Source: Lates calcarifer
Lineage: Eukaryota > Chordata > Actinopteri > Centropomidae
Assembly (NCBI RefSeq): GCF_001640805.2
Contig: NC_066836.1
Location: forward strand, 5,506,473 to 5,570,472
DNA length: 64,000 nucleotides
Reading direction: 5' to 3'
Shown here: positions 13,060 to 23,635 of the stretch, in pieces
Position numbering within the stretch: the first letter of the stretch is position 1
Layout: each line of letters begins with the position of its first letter
Notes under the pieces: generated by a model
Databases searched by the model: none
The model's input: the letters and a program-made list of their open reading frames with translations, nothing else
What the model was told of the DNA's origin: nothing
Made by a program: the position numbers and the translations under genes

Positions 13060-13182
13060 TTCAACCAGATACATAGTATCATCTGCATACATCTGAAAAC
13101 CTGCTCCTTGACATGAATTTGGTAAATACTTTGTACACATATTTACAATCTGAAGTGGACCAAGGACAGAGCCCTGTGGAAC
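13060..13182 (-). mobile_element. Non-LTR retrotransposon reverse-transcriptase remnant
   Basis: Read on the minus strand from 13182, 41 uninterrupted codons include VPQGSVLGPL and, 21 residues later, FQMYADDTMYL. These are the PQGSxLGP block and the catalytic YxDD box of LINE-type reverse transcriptases, in correct order. Spacing between them is close to normal, but the usual FxLYINDL segment is replaced, so the copy is degenerate. No longer frame extends on either side. The clade cannot be assigned from this length. Confidence 0.75.
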
Positions 13183-14153
13183 TATTTTCTTGTAAGTAAA
13201 GTCCTCAATACTTTTCTCTTGTTTTTAACTGACTTGTAGCTAACTTAGTTACCTGTCTATAGGCCAAATTTCCCCTGTGGGGACATTAAAGAAAAGGATG
13301 AGCAGTTTCTGTCTCTCCTGTCTCAAGGTTGGGAAGTACTGCTATAAAGTGGTATATAAATGACCTATACGTACCTTGAGGATGATTGGCTATATGAGTA
13401 GTAGGGGGACACTGATGCATCACCACCGAGCTGCTTTCCCATTTGGCAAAGTCAGACTCTGAGTGCTTGTCTCGCCTCCGGCAGAGAAACGCAGGAAAGC
13501 CGGGGCTTCACAAACAAAGCGTTGGGTCTCCCTCTGTTCCTGTGGCCCAGTCACCCCTGAAACTAGATTCCCTCTTCCATCATGCCTGAGGGAACAATTT
13601 AATTAAAGGCCAACTCAGAGCAAAGGACACCCATCTCCCTATTCTTGACGTGTCCACAGTCAACAAATATGGAGAGCAAATAAATCCCCTAGTGGACAAT
13701 GTCCTGGCCTTGCTACACCAACTGTAAATACACACCAAGTGAACAGATTGTGGTGTAATGACTGTAATTTACTGGGTAAAAGGGCAGGATTAAATCTTGT
13801 TTGGGCTCTGAGTTATTTTCATGAGAATGGTCCTGATGACTGACGTTATTTAATTGAACCCGGTCCTGGAAACTCTATCTGTTTTCTAATTTACCTGCAG
13901 TCCAACATGAATGGGCTTCATTTTTTCATGCCATCTGGTAATACAATCCATTCATTTCTCCCCTAATGACCTGTCAGCTGTCATTATCATGTTAACAATG
14001 TGCTTATTACACAAAGAGCCCACAGTATCCCACATTCCTGCAGAGAAGAAGGGGGCAAACTAAAAGGGAATGTTTTGAGTTTCACAACAGATGCTACTTC
14101 CAGCCAAGTGAAAGGACCATACCAGAGCATCCAAGAAGAGTTGAATCAAGGGC
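13183..14153. other. Non-coding stretch, nothing identified
   Basis: No open frame or recognised repeat. The distal end of the reverse-transcriptase remnant may extend a little into this interval. Confidence 0.45.
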
Positions 14154-14400
14154 TTCTTCAGCTTTGAACTGACTGGTGGGGAGTCCCAGGTATTTGACCT
14201 CTGTGGGGTTATTATCAAGGCCATTGAAGACGTTTGGTTTGCTCTTACTCCTGGCTGTTGTAATGACAGTCGTTATAGTAGTTGAGCAGTGTGAGTGACC
14301 CCACAGAGGTTAAATACCTGGGACTTCCCACCAGTCATTCGGAACTGAAGAATGAATGAGAGGCGAAACATCTTCAAGTGTCTGCAACCATGTCCTGTTC
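14154..14400. mobile_element. Fold-back element made of Penelope-like 3' ends
   Basis: The arm 14154-14209 is nearly the reverse complement of 14298-14352; both carry AGTCCCAGGTATTT next to CCTCTGTGGGG. The right arm and its extension to 14400 (GAGAGGCGAAACATCTTCAA, then TGTCCTGTT) match the tail of the Penelope-like fragment at 2375-2520. The spacer of about 88 bp is unrelated sequence. It is therefore either two element ends facing each other or a short fold-back derivative. Confidence 0.7.
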
Positions 14401-17400
14401 CTGGATAACCACGACCAGAATGAGTCAGAATCTTCACAGAGGCCAGACCAGAGTTTTTGTGTGTTTTGGTGATGATGCTGATATTGTTTTAACCATGGAT
14501 GACTGTGTGGGATTATAATGGTCGGGCGTACTCCTGGTTTTATGTTATGCTGTCACTAATGAGCATTGATTCGCAGAGTAGAATCTGGCTCTTTAGCTAT
14601 TTGTTCCACTTTCTTCACCAGTTAGTTGCTAATTTTCTGGCTGATGTTTGGTGCAGTGCAGGAAGCATACAGTAGGTTTATCAAAGGTTTTTCATTGGGA
14701 ACAGTTGCAGACAATTAAGTGCCCTCGTAGCGCTGAGGGGAGTTGGAGAGTGAGGTGATAAGTATCTGTTCATTAGTCAGTACATGCTTTCACATTACTT
14801 TACATCATTTGACCCATTGTGAAATACAGAAGTATGGAAATAAATGGAAATCAGTGGTTGTCTAGAGGGTAGAAAAACATTTTCAAAAATCAAAAGTTAC
14901 AAAAAGTTTAGAAGAAATATAAAATATACGTAATTTATGGCAACTCCTTTCATATTCACTCTCCTTTTTGAAACATGCTGATATTTTTTAAGTGGGATGT
15001 GCAAAGATAACAAGTTTCTGCTACATTTTATGTAGTACAGTTTGGTAATTAAACTACCTTGTGAATGTGTCTCCCATCTCCCATTCTCTTGTATGCACTG
15101 TTGCTCATTCACCCTGAACAGGACAGCCAGTGAGCCTGCATTAAAACAGGCTTCCTCATCATTTGTCACTGGGCCCAGGGGTAATGAACGGGGTGAATTG
15201 GATGTACTCTCTAATTATGGAAAGGACAAAAAGCCAGTCAAATTCCCTTGTCAAAGTCCCCCTCCTGCAGCACCACAGGGAGCAACGTTCACTCATAAAT
15301 CAGAGGTGGGATTCAGATCTGCAGCAGATTAGAGAGGACATAAAAGGGAGAAATATAGGCCCGTGCAGACCCTAGACAATCAACCATGTAACGGCCTACG
15401 ACAGGCAATAAGTAGGGGCCCAGGCCCTGCTGCGTGTTATAGGCATCGTAAACACATGCTGATCAGCATCCGCTGCTGTCCATTCGCTCAGCAGCAGCAG
15501 CCATCTTTCACAGTAACCTCACCATCAACATCATCACGATCATCGACTTGGCCCTGACGATCGGACCCAGCTCTGAGAGCGCGGTAACCTCAGTGTTACG
15601 AGATACATTTACATCGATCAACATGCCCCTGCTGCTACTGGCATGTTAGATTGCCTGTGTGGTGATTGCATTTTAAATTTGTATGACCGCTCACAACCCA
15701 ATCGTCATGGTGGGATTATATAGAGCTGAGCCACCCACACAGCTGTGATCTGCATTGGCCCCTCATGAATACTCGCACTGAAACTTGTTTTAGACACGGC
15801 TTGAGTTAAAGTTCAGCAAAACTGTAGTTATTTTGAGATTTTCTGCACAATGTTCCCCCTTGGGTCTTTGGGTGTTTGAAAAGCAGAGGTAAAGAGCGAT
15901 TACTCCGGCAGAATTACAAGCACAGACTTTTAATAGGACATGGAAAAGGAAAGAAAAGCAGGGTTACTACTTAAACTCGAGCAGCTGCAACTACTGACTT
16001 CTCTCTCTCTGGGTTTATAACAGTTTCTGCAAATTGTCACTGGAGATTTGATCCTTTTATCTTACAATAGTGTTATGTATAATATATAATGCATAAACAC
16101 CAGCATAACATTCAAGCTGTAGTAATTGTAGTATTTTTGTGACGCTGGTATTTAGTCACTAGTGTTAATTTAAATTCTTTTTGATGTATTAAATAGAACA
16201 TCATACTGAGGATGTATCGGGCACAGCTTCCTCATGTTTATATTATGTTGCCAATTTGGATTCTTTTCCAGTTTCCAATTTTACTCTTTACTCCTGTCAA
16301 GGGACTGTAGATAAAAACCAGAAGCTTATCAACTCTGGGGGAATTAAAGTGCAGGTGTTGCCATGTAGATGTCCTCTGTTTTCGACTAAGTGCCTATTGA
16401 ACTTTTGGTACATTTTAGTCCTGTTTCCCAAGAGGAGCTGTAAACATAAAAACAGGCTGTGTTCTCTTTTAAACCCTCGGAGGTTATACTGAATGGTCTG
16501 CTCATTGGGTAGTCGGAGGATATTACAGCTTCATGTCACAAATATTATATGGGTTTTACTCTTAAGTGTAATAATTCTGCAGCACCAGCACAAAACATCT
16601 AATGCGTAAATACATGAGGAATTATGCAACAGTTACCTCTGTTACATCCTATTTGCCCACTTTTTTTAAAATATCTCTAAGCTCAAAGATCCACTTGCCC
16701 TTTCACTGCCCTTCACTAAGTGCACACTTCAAAGATGGCCTTTCTTTGAAACTGCTTTTTCTGATGTGCTGCTGTTGTTGCTATTGTTGTTACTGAGCCT
16801 TCCAACCTTATGCTGCATTATTGCACATTATTCCCCAGAGACTGTGATGGCGACAGTGATGTGGATTATTGCTTCTGGGAAGTCTCGTTTGCTTCTCTCA
16901 TGAGGACCTGTTTTTTCATAAGCAGATTATACACAATCACTGGCAAATGGGGGTGAAACGTGCAGCCGCGCCACTCCAGATGTGATGCTTTGTTATATAT
17001 ACTGTAGTTTAACTGCCCATTGTGCTGTGGATTGTCAATAGAAGCTACAATCATGGTGACCAGAGTTGATGACTGAAAATGGTGTTGTTCTATCTGAACT
17101 CAAATTCGAGTCTGCTGGTATTCTATGTTTTTTTTAATGTCAATACAACCCATGAAAAGACCACAACCAACAATAACCCGGCAAGTAAGCGTTGTTTGTG
17201 TAGCCGAAGCAACACTTGTCAAGTCGAGACTAGACGAAGGAATTTGTCCACTGAAAACAAAGGAGAAAGTGGTGTGACATTGTTTCAGGCCCACAAAGTC
17301 TGCAGAGAGAGGAGGTCCAGCTGGCTGAGTGGGTTGAGAAACCTTTATGACAACAAAGGTCCCCTAAACCTTAACTGTAGCATTGCTTCATCATAAAACT

Positions 17401-18315
17401 CATTTATTTTCAACAGTGATTTGTACGTGTTTTGAAGGCACAGACATGATGTCGTCCTGCTGACGGGGGGAATCAGATCAGAAAACTCTTCCATGCGACA
17501 CATGGACAGACAATGATTCTGCATGTCTGTAATGGGATGCAAATTCCAGCCTCCTGCAGGAAAGTCTGATGTGCTACACTCCCATCCAACAACCCAACCT
17601 CCAAACTATATACAGGGGACACTAATTCTTACTTTGGCTTTGAAACTGGGAACCGGTTGCCAACTGAGAGGAATTGTCCAAATTAAGGATATTTTGTAGG
17701 GATACTGGGTTGGTAAATACTCACTACATCCACCAATTCAGAGTCTGAAAATAGTCCCCAACAAATGCACTATTTACTCCTGTTTAGGTATTGTTTTGCT
17801 AACAATCTGCAGTGTCCAGCTGTTTTAGGAAAATACATTATTATAGATTTATGTCTTAACTAGCAATGAATGGGCCTGGGGCTGAGAGATAAAGGGTAGT
17901 TTGAAACTAATGAAAAATAGACTTAGAATACACTCCTTGGTTTTCTTGTCTTGTCATGCTTGACAGTAAGAAAAATGTAGAAAATGTGCAGCCTTACCCT
18001 TTAATAGGTACTTTATTTCGCTATCAGTGTCAAGAATTGTGTGTTTTTGAATTTCTGTCATTCAAATCTGAGGTTCTCCATTTGCCTCCATTTGTCTATC
18101 TACTACTGCTTATGTTAAACTATTTCTTTCACGCTCTTATTTCTTTATCTGTGATTCAGATTACCATTTCTAAAGTAAAATATTTTGACATTGACTGCTG
18201 ACCTGGTAAAGTTGAATCATGCTTTTATATTAGTTGAAAATACAGCTCTTTTTATATCTTTTTAAAAACACTTGTAATACTTGAAACTCCTGTCAGAATT
18301 CCCTCTGTACAGTTA
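14401..18315. other. Non-coding stretch, nothing identified
   Basis: Only short ORFs. The one at 15042-15332 has no splice context and resembles no family. A TGYTGY run at 16765-16794 is simple sequence. No RNA gene seen. Confidence 0.45.
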
Positions 18316-18640
18316 GTACAGTCTGCAGCAGCAAGACTTCTGGTTTAAATCTGCCTCACTACACTGGTCGACTGCAAGTTTTTAGAATCATCATTTTTAA
18401 CATTTCATTGATCACCTTTCAAGTCTTGGACAAACGCATAGCAAGCATCTCTGACCTGTTAATAATCTATGAGTCAAAGCCCAGAACGAGAGCCTCGGGC
18501 AGTACAGTTTGCTTTAAGTTAATAACTGAAGGGAGTTAACCTTCTCTCTGAGGCCACAACAGCAATCGTATGGATGAAACTGTCAGGCTGGATCCATCAT
18601 TGTCTTGTTTTAAATCACTCTGTGTTCTTCTTCTCTCTTT
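18316..18640 (+). mobile_element. L2/CR1-like LINE 3' remnant
   Basis: Frame-shifted fragments appear in the order expected for the C-terminal reverse-transcriptase region of a jockey/L2-type LINE: VQSAAARLLV, then LHWS, then SISDLL, then KPRTRASGS. They correspond to the family's VQNAAARLL, LHWLPV, YISDLL and PSRTLRSSG blocks. A later CTCCCTGGCTTTTTTATG resembles the family's C-terminal FSLAF. Stops and shifts make it clearly dead. Confidence 0.6.
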
Positions 18641-20115
18641 TTCTCCCTGGCTTTTTTATGTTTATTGACATTATTTCTTATTCTAGCACGTTCCGACACT
18701 GTATGTGTTGCGCATGTTTATGCCTACATTCAGTATGTACATATTATGCATGTATATCTGAGTATACGTATGTGTAAATGTGGTTTTCTAAATCATTAAT
18801 ATTAATAGTATTTCTCTGCATTAAAGGTATTTTTATTCTGTTTTCAGAGACTGCACAGCTACACCCACAGCTGCTGCAAAAATATGGTCACAGTTTATTT
18901 TACTGGTTCATAAATTAATGGTAAATTTCTCATAATTTTATATAAAAGTGCCCTGGAAAGAATCATAAAATCTGGCACTAATTATGTTCAAATGATATAA
19001 CTCCAAATAATTATATTAATTCATTAATTAACCCAGAGTCTTCTAGTCAGTGCTCAGCAGATCAGCTGAAAAATGTGCTATGTGATATATGAAGGATTAA
19101 TACGTTGCATTCAAGGACATTCCTCTCAAAATCAACAATTGCTTTTAAACTAAACTTTTTAACTAAAGTACCTAAAAATTAATCTTAAATCTTAATCTTA
19201 AAATGTCTTAATTAGTACCATGATTCTCTCTGTGGTAACCTTTCCTTAAAAAAAATATTAGGGAATAATAAACCTGTAAAATAGTTTGACTCCTCAGTTA
19301 TGTGTTGTAAAACTAGAAGATGTATAGTTAATATACTAAACTGAACCAACAAAAATAAGCTATATTTAATGTTGCTTTGTGCAAACCTGCTGGGCTTCGT
19401 GTCAACACAAACTGTTTTTGTGATTCTATGGTTCCTGCCCTCAGAAAGTCTCTGTAAATCCCTGTTCCTGCTGTTTTTTTAGTTTGGTAGTTTCCTCTCT
19501 CTGCTGCTCCATGAAACCTCTTTGAAATGTGTTTTTGAAAACGGCTCTGTATATAAAGTTTATTAATATTTAAGGTAAACTTCAGCTGCTTGAAACATGA
19601 AACACATCACGTCTGGGTCTCCACAGGAAGAGTTTGGAGCTGCAAATTTAAAAGCTTTTAAGAAGTTTCTATTTGTTGTTTTTACCATGTCAACTTATTT
19701 TGCTGCTGTGAATCTTTTGTGCTGCATCTGTACATCTAAAGGACGTAATTAGAGAAGGATCCCTGTTTTAATACAGCACCCACACACACTGTAGCACTCA
19801 CATACACACACAATTCAACATATGTGTCTAGTTAATCTACTATTTAGTTTCATGTTGAGGCTAATGGTGCTGCAGCTAACTAGTCAACTCAACCCCAAAA
19901 TAAATTAAAGGCTTTTATAGCTTTTCTATCAACAGAGTACATTAGGATTAAAAAGGATAGCACAGTATACCTCTGTGGTTTTTAGGTTGGGTGGTGTGCT
20001 GCCATCAAGCCAACCTTATTTAAATAGCACCTTTCAGTATACAAGATTAACAACGAAAAAATTAAATGTGCAACCCATTAAAACAAAAGAAACTGGTCAA
20101 GAGGAAGTGGATCCA
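18641..20115. other. Non-coding stretch upstream of st6galnac5
   Basis: AT-rich, with no exon supported. Sequence at about 19390-19570 ends in GGCTCTGTATATAAAGTTTA, which resembles the 3' tail of a LINE, but I cannot define its limits. Confidence 0.4.
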
Positions 20116-20630
20116 ACAGCAGTGTTGGAGGAAGTTCTCAGGTGTTTTACTAAAGTAGAAACCAGGATTTAAAAATACTATATTACAAGTAACAGAAATG
20201 CACTGAAAATGTTACTTAAGTTAAAAAAAAATGTATTACTAACAAAACAAAATGCACTTTAAGTGTCAACAGTAAAATGCAAATACAATCTGAGAGTCTT
20301 GTACAATTATATATGTAAACTAATATACAGGTGAAGTCATGTTTAAGTAGCATTTAGATGTTGTAATTAGTACATTTTGGCACATTATATTATGTGTGTA
20401 TTGTCAACTATACTGTAGTGTGGTTAATATGTAATGATGTATCATATGAGATATATTAAGTTTTGTGTTAATTTCTAAATTGTGAAAAAGAACAATATAT
20501 TGCTCTGAAATGCAGTGGAGTAAAAGTGAAGTGGCATCAGAAGGAAATGCTCATGGAAAGTACAAGTGCCTTGAAATGTTTACTTAAAGTAAGCTTAATG
20601 TGCTTGGTACATCCCACCAGTGGCCAACAG
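20116..20630. mobile_element. Degenerate CAGTGGTGGAAAG-type element, near full length
   Basis: Starts with CAGTGTTGGAGGAAGTTCTC and ends near TTTACTTAAAGTAAG with CCCACCAGTGGCC, so both inverted termini are recognisable. Inside, ATTACAAGTAACAGAAATGC and AAGTACAAGTGCCTTGAAAT match the family interior. It sits just upstream of the st6galnac5 promoter region. Confidence 0.5.
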
Positions 20631-20879
20631 ACACTCTGTGTTAATGTTAGGTAGTTTTACTGGATGTAATCACTACTTTAACGTCCCATGCATTTATAAT
20701 CAACCTCATATTTTATGCAGCAGGCGTCAAAAAGATGACATGGCGTGAGTTCACTGTACTCCAGAGTAATCCGAGCACAGATTTTCATCTAATATTACTC
20801 AGCAGGAAATAACCATTAAACAAAACGGCCTTATCGTCCTCTTGCAGGTATAGTCCTTTTAATTAACTGCGCCGTGCCT

Positions 20880-21134
20880 CCACTCTTCGGCCCCTGAAAC
20901 TCGGGGGGCTTTAAGACCCAGCAGAGGTACAATAGTGAACATCTGTCGCCTCGTTCTCCACTGTATGAATTGCGCCTGGGCTCCGGTCTGAAGGCACACA
21001 GTCAGCGGCGGGCGGGCTGGCACAGTGCGGACGGACTGGAGCGGATCCGGGATTTGCGATCATATTCCGCTGGACCATGAGAGAAAGTGGAGTCAGACGC
21101 ACTGAGCCGCAGCGATAAGACAGCGCGCCACAAA
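20880..21134 (+). promoter_or_regulatory. CpG-rich promoter and 5' leader of st6galnac5
   Basis: The AT-rich background gives way to GC- and CpG-rich sequence (for example GCGGCGGGCGGGCTGG around 21004) directly before the start codon; CpG density stays raised to about 21260. No TATA box is evident, as is usual for CpG-type vertebrate promoters. The exact transcription start cannot be read from sequence. A 13-codon uORF lies in the leader. Confidence 0.55.
21077..21118 (+). CDS. Upstream ORF in the st6galnac5 leader
   Basis: ATG at 21077 with A at -3 (gaccATGa) opens 13 codons (MRESGVRRTEPQR) and stops with TAA at 21116, 16 nt before the main ATG. It is in a different frame from the main ORF. 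If included in the transcript it could lower initiation at the main start. It is present only if transcription starts upstream of 21077, which is inferred. Confidence 0.4.
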   Translation: MRESGVRRTEPQR

Positions 21135-21149
21135 ATGAAGACACCTATG
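21135..21149 (+). CDS. st6galnac5: st6galnac5 coding exon 1 (MKTPM)
   Basis: Five codons, ATG AAG ACA CCT ATG, followed at once by a GTAAAG donor at 21150. Joined in phase 0 to 22111 this gives MKTPMRHGVAV, matching the start of mammalian ST6GALNAC5 (MKTLMRHGLAV). That match decides both the start codon and this very short exon. Without splicing, the frame would end after six more codons. The residues form the cytoplasmic tip of a type II membrane protein. Confidence 0.85.
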
Positions 21150-22110
21150 GTAAAGGTTTCTGCTATGTAGCCCTACAGGCAACTGTTAGTGCTCGCTTTT
21201 AAATCCAGCATTGTTCTGAGAAGTGCGCTCCAGTTGCCGTAACGCCGCCGTGTGTGTAGCTTACACAGTCGGATCAAAAGATTAGGATCTGAACAATGGA
21301 CATCCAGCTGTGCGCTCTGTTTGGCACTAAAGCTCCGGCTTCTCTTAGAATAAACACTACAGCGTGGACCACAGCGCGCTGAATGTTTGTTGTTTTTTGT
21401 TTTTTTTTTCTCTGCGTGTTAATGCAGATGCATTAATTTGAGCAAGTGCATGGAATTTTGTTGCTTTGATATTACTTGTATCCACGCGCGCACGCACGCA
21501 CGCACGCACAGTTCAGGCAGCTGTGAAATACAAAATAATAAATCCACACATCCAACAATCCTTGTTAGGCACCGTGCCACGAAACAAATCAAAAGTGTCA
21601 GGAGCTGCTTATCTTCTTTATCTGTAATTTAATATGGATTTATAACGTGGAGGCTCAGGCTGTTACCCCTCTTGACTTACAAGGTCAGGATATCGATCTG
21701 AACTTTTACTTTACAGCTTTCTGCGTCCTCTGAGGTGTGGCACTCTGTTATTCACCCTGCCGATGTGCTCCTGAACGCACCTGTGCATTAAAATGCATGC
21801 ATGCATGCAAACTAAGTAAAGGTGATCATTAACAGCCCGACATCTTGTCAATGTCATGCCAGTGCCTTTAAATTTAATCGATGAGAGCTGTGTTTTGTGT
21901 TTTGTTTTTTTTTTAAGTTTTGGTCGCACGTGACATGAATCTACAGGAAGTTGGTGTTTTATTGACAAACCAGCTGAGGGTGATGATGGTGTCTGTCTGT
22001 CACCGTAAGCAGGTTGCCTCTCATCTGCTGTAAAGCCTGTAGGTGCAGCCTAAACTCAGTTCAGAGCAAACGGACTAATTTGTCAGCATCTGCTTGTGTC
22101 TTTGTGTCAG
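21150..22110 (+). other. st6galnac5 intron 1 (961 bp)
   Basis: Bounded by GTAAAG and TGTGTCAG. It contains an ACGC tetranucleotide repeat (21484-21509) and an ATGC repeat (21792-21808). No other feature seen. Confidence 0.8.
21484..21509. repeat. (CACG)n microsatellite
   Basis: CGCGCG followed by about five CACG units. It is alternating purine-pyrimidine and so could adopt Z-form DNA. Confidence 0.9.
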
Positions 22111-22320
22111 CGCCATGGGGTAGCCGTGCTTCTCGTGCTCCTCCTGTGCGCCAGCTTGTTCCTCGTGTACAACGGCAGCTTCAACATCGCTTCCAGGGAC
22201 GCTAACGACACGCACACCCGACAACATGAACAGCTGCGGCGGCCCACTGAAGCCTCCGTCAGCGTGGCCAAGCCTCACCCCCCGGTCCTCCAGGGATACA
22301 GTGGCATCATCGACCATAAG
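22111..22320 (+). CDS. st6galnac5: st6galnac5 exon 2: transmembrane anchor and stem
   Basis: Acceptor TTTGTGTCAG ends at 22110; donor GTAAAC begins at 22321. The exon has 70 codons with phase 0 at both ends (protein residues 6-75). It starts RHGVAVLLVLLLCASLFLVY, a single hydrophobic segment at residues 8-25 that acts as the Golgi signal-anchor of a type II glycosyltransferase. The luminal stem follows, with two N-glycosylation sequons (NGS and NDT) and a Ser/Thr/Pro-rich, poorly conserved stretch. The exon ends GYSGIIDHK, equivalent to the GYLGVADHK of mammalian ST6GALNAC5. The long poly-glutamine run of the human stem is absent. In-frame GTG and CTG codons upstream are intronic. Confidence 0.9.
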
Positions 22321-23179
22321 GTAAACAGATGTGTTTGTGCGCGTCTCCCTTGATGCAGGAAACGGGCGAATGAATGGCTTCTAATGTGATGCTAATGCAC
22401 TGCAAAGTAGGCACCAGAAGCCCTTGAAAGTGATGCCGGCTTTACTTTCTCCCATTAGGAACCCATTTCTGCAGCACATCTTCACTTTCTCCAGCTGATA
22501 CACATGCACACACTCATGAACACACACCTTTCCTCCAGTCTAATGACCAGCAGCCCTCTACCTACACAGCTCTTTAGAGAGAGCCTCCCTCTTCCCTGTC
22601 ATTTATCACAATTTTCTCCAGCACAGTGTTGCGCCACACTCAGTACCCACCTGTCCTTACTAATAACAGCTTAGGCTACAAATGAAATCCTTGGCTGCAT
22701 TCTTACACTCTAATTGATAAACCCGGGAGACCTGCAGCTAGGTGAACCCTGACGTCATTGTAGGGGTGTATTGACTTCCATCTATTTACCAAGCCAGGAG
22801 AAAACAATCAATGTGAGTACTGGGGAGCGAAGGCGCTGCAAGTAAAGCAGACCTAATCACCTTGTAAAGGCTTTTCTTTTTTGAAGCGACATACAGCAAC
22901 AGCACGCTTCTCTGGAGGCAATTTGGTTGATGGGTAGTTGGATGTTTTGCCTAGTGGTCTGCACCACTGACCCAGATGATGGATGCAACAGTTCTCCAAC
23001 AATTGGATTTTAGATGTTTAAATTTTAGGGAAATGGAAAGTTTCCCGTGGATGGATTATGAGACAATGGCCCCTCCCTGTGCAGAGACACTTAAGAGGTC
23101 CTTCACTCCTCCTACACAGAAGCAAGAAACCCAGACTGGGAGAGACACAAAACAATCGCAAATAAGCTGGGGGTGTGGC

Positions 23180-23635
23180 TGTGATCGTGTCTCCCTGTTG
23201 TCAGTTTGTGACTGTGTGTAATTGCTTTATGTCTCTTCGTAGTCATTTTGCCTTCCTTTGTAGTTGTTACATGTATCGCTAAACCTAATTGGGTCTCTAG
23301 TTGCTTTGCATCTCTGTGGTTGTTTTGTGTCTCTTTGCTGTTGTTTTTTGTCACTCTGTGGTCACTGTGTTTCTATCAGTAAGGGTCTGGCGTCTCTGTA
23401 GCCCCTTTGTGTTTCTCTGTAGTCGGTTGGCATCTCTCTTTGGTCGTTTTGTGTCTCTGTAGCTGTTTTGTGTCTCTCCAGTTGTTTTTTGTCTCTCTTT
23501 GGACGCTTTGTTTCTCTCTTTGTGTCTCTCTGTAGTTGTTTTGTGTCTCTCTGCAGTTGTTTTGTGTCTCTCTGTGATCACTTAGGTTCTCTCTGTAGGA
23601 GTCTGGCATCTCTTTGTAGCCAGTTGATTGACTTT
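23180..23635. repeat. Degenerate minisatellite, about 20-21 bp unit
   Basis: About 20 imperfect repeats of a unit near GTTGTTTTGTGTCTCTCTGTA, with TGTCTCT as the most constant core. The unbroken minus-strand ORFs across it (rich in ERHKTTTERHK-like peptide) are a by-product of the repeat, not genes. Similar GTCTCTTTGTAGTCGTTTTG arrays occur in other teleosts. Confidence 0.8.
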
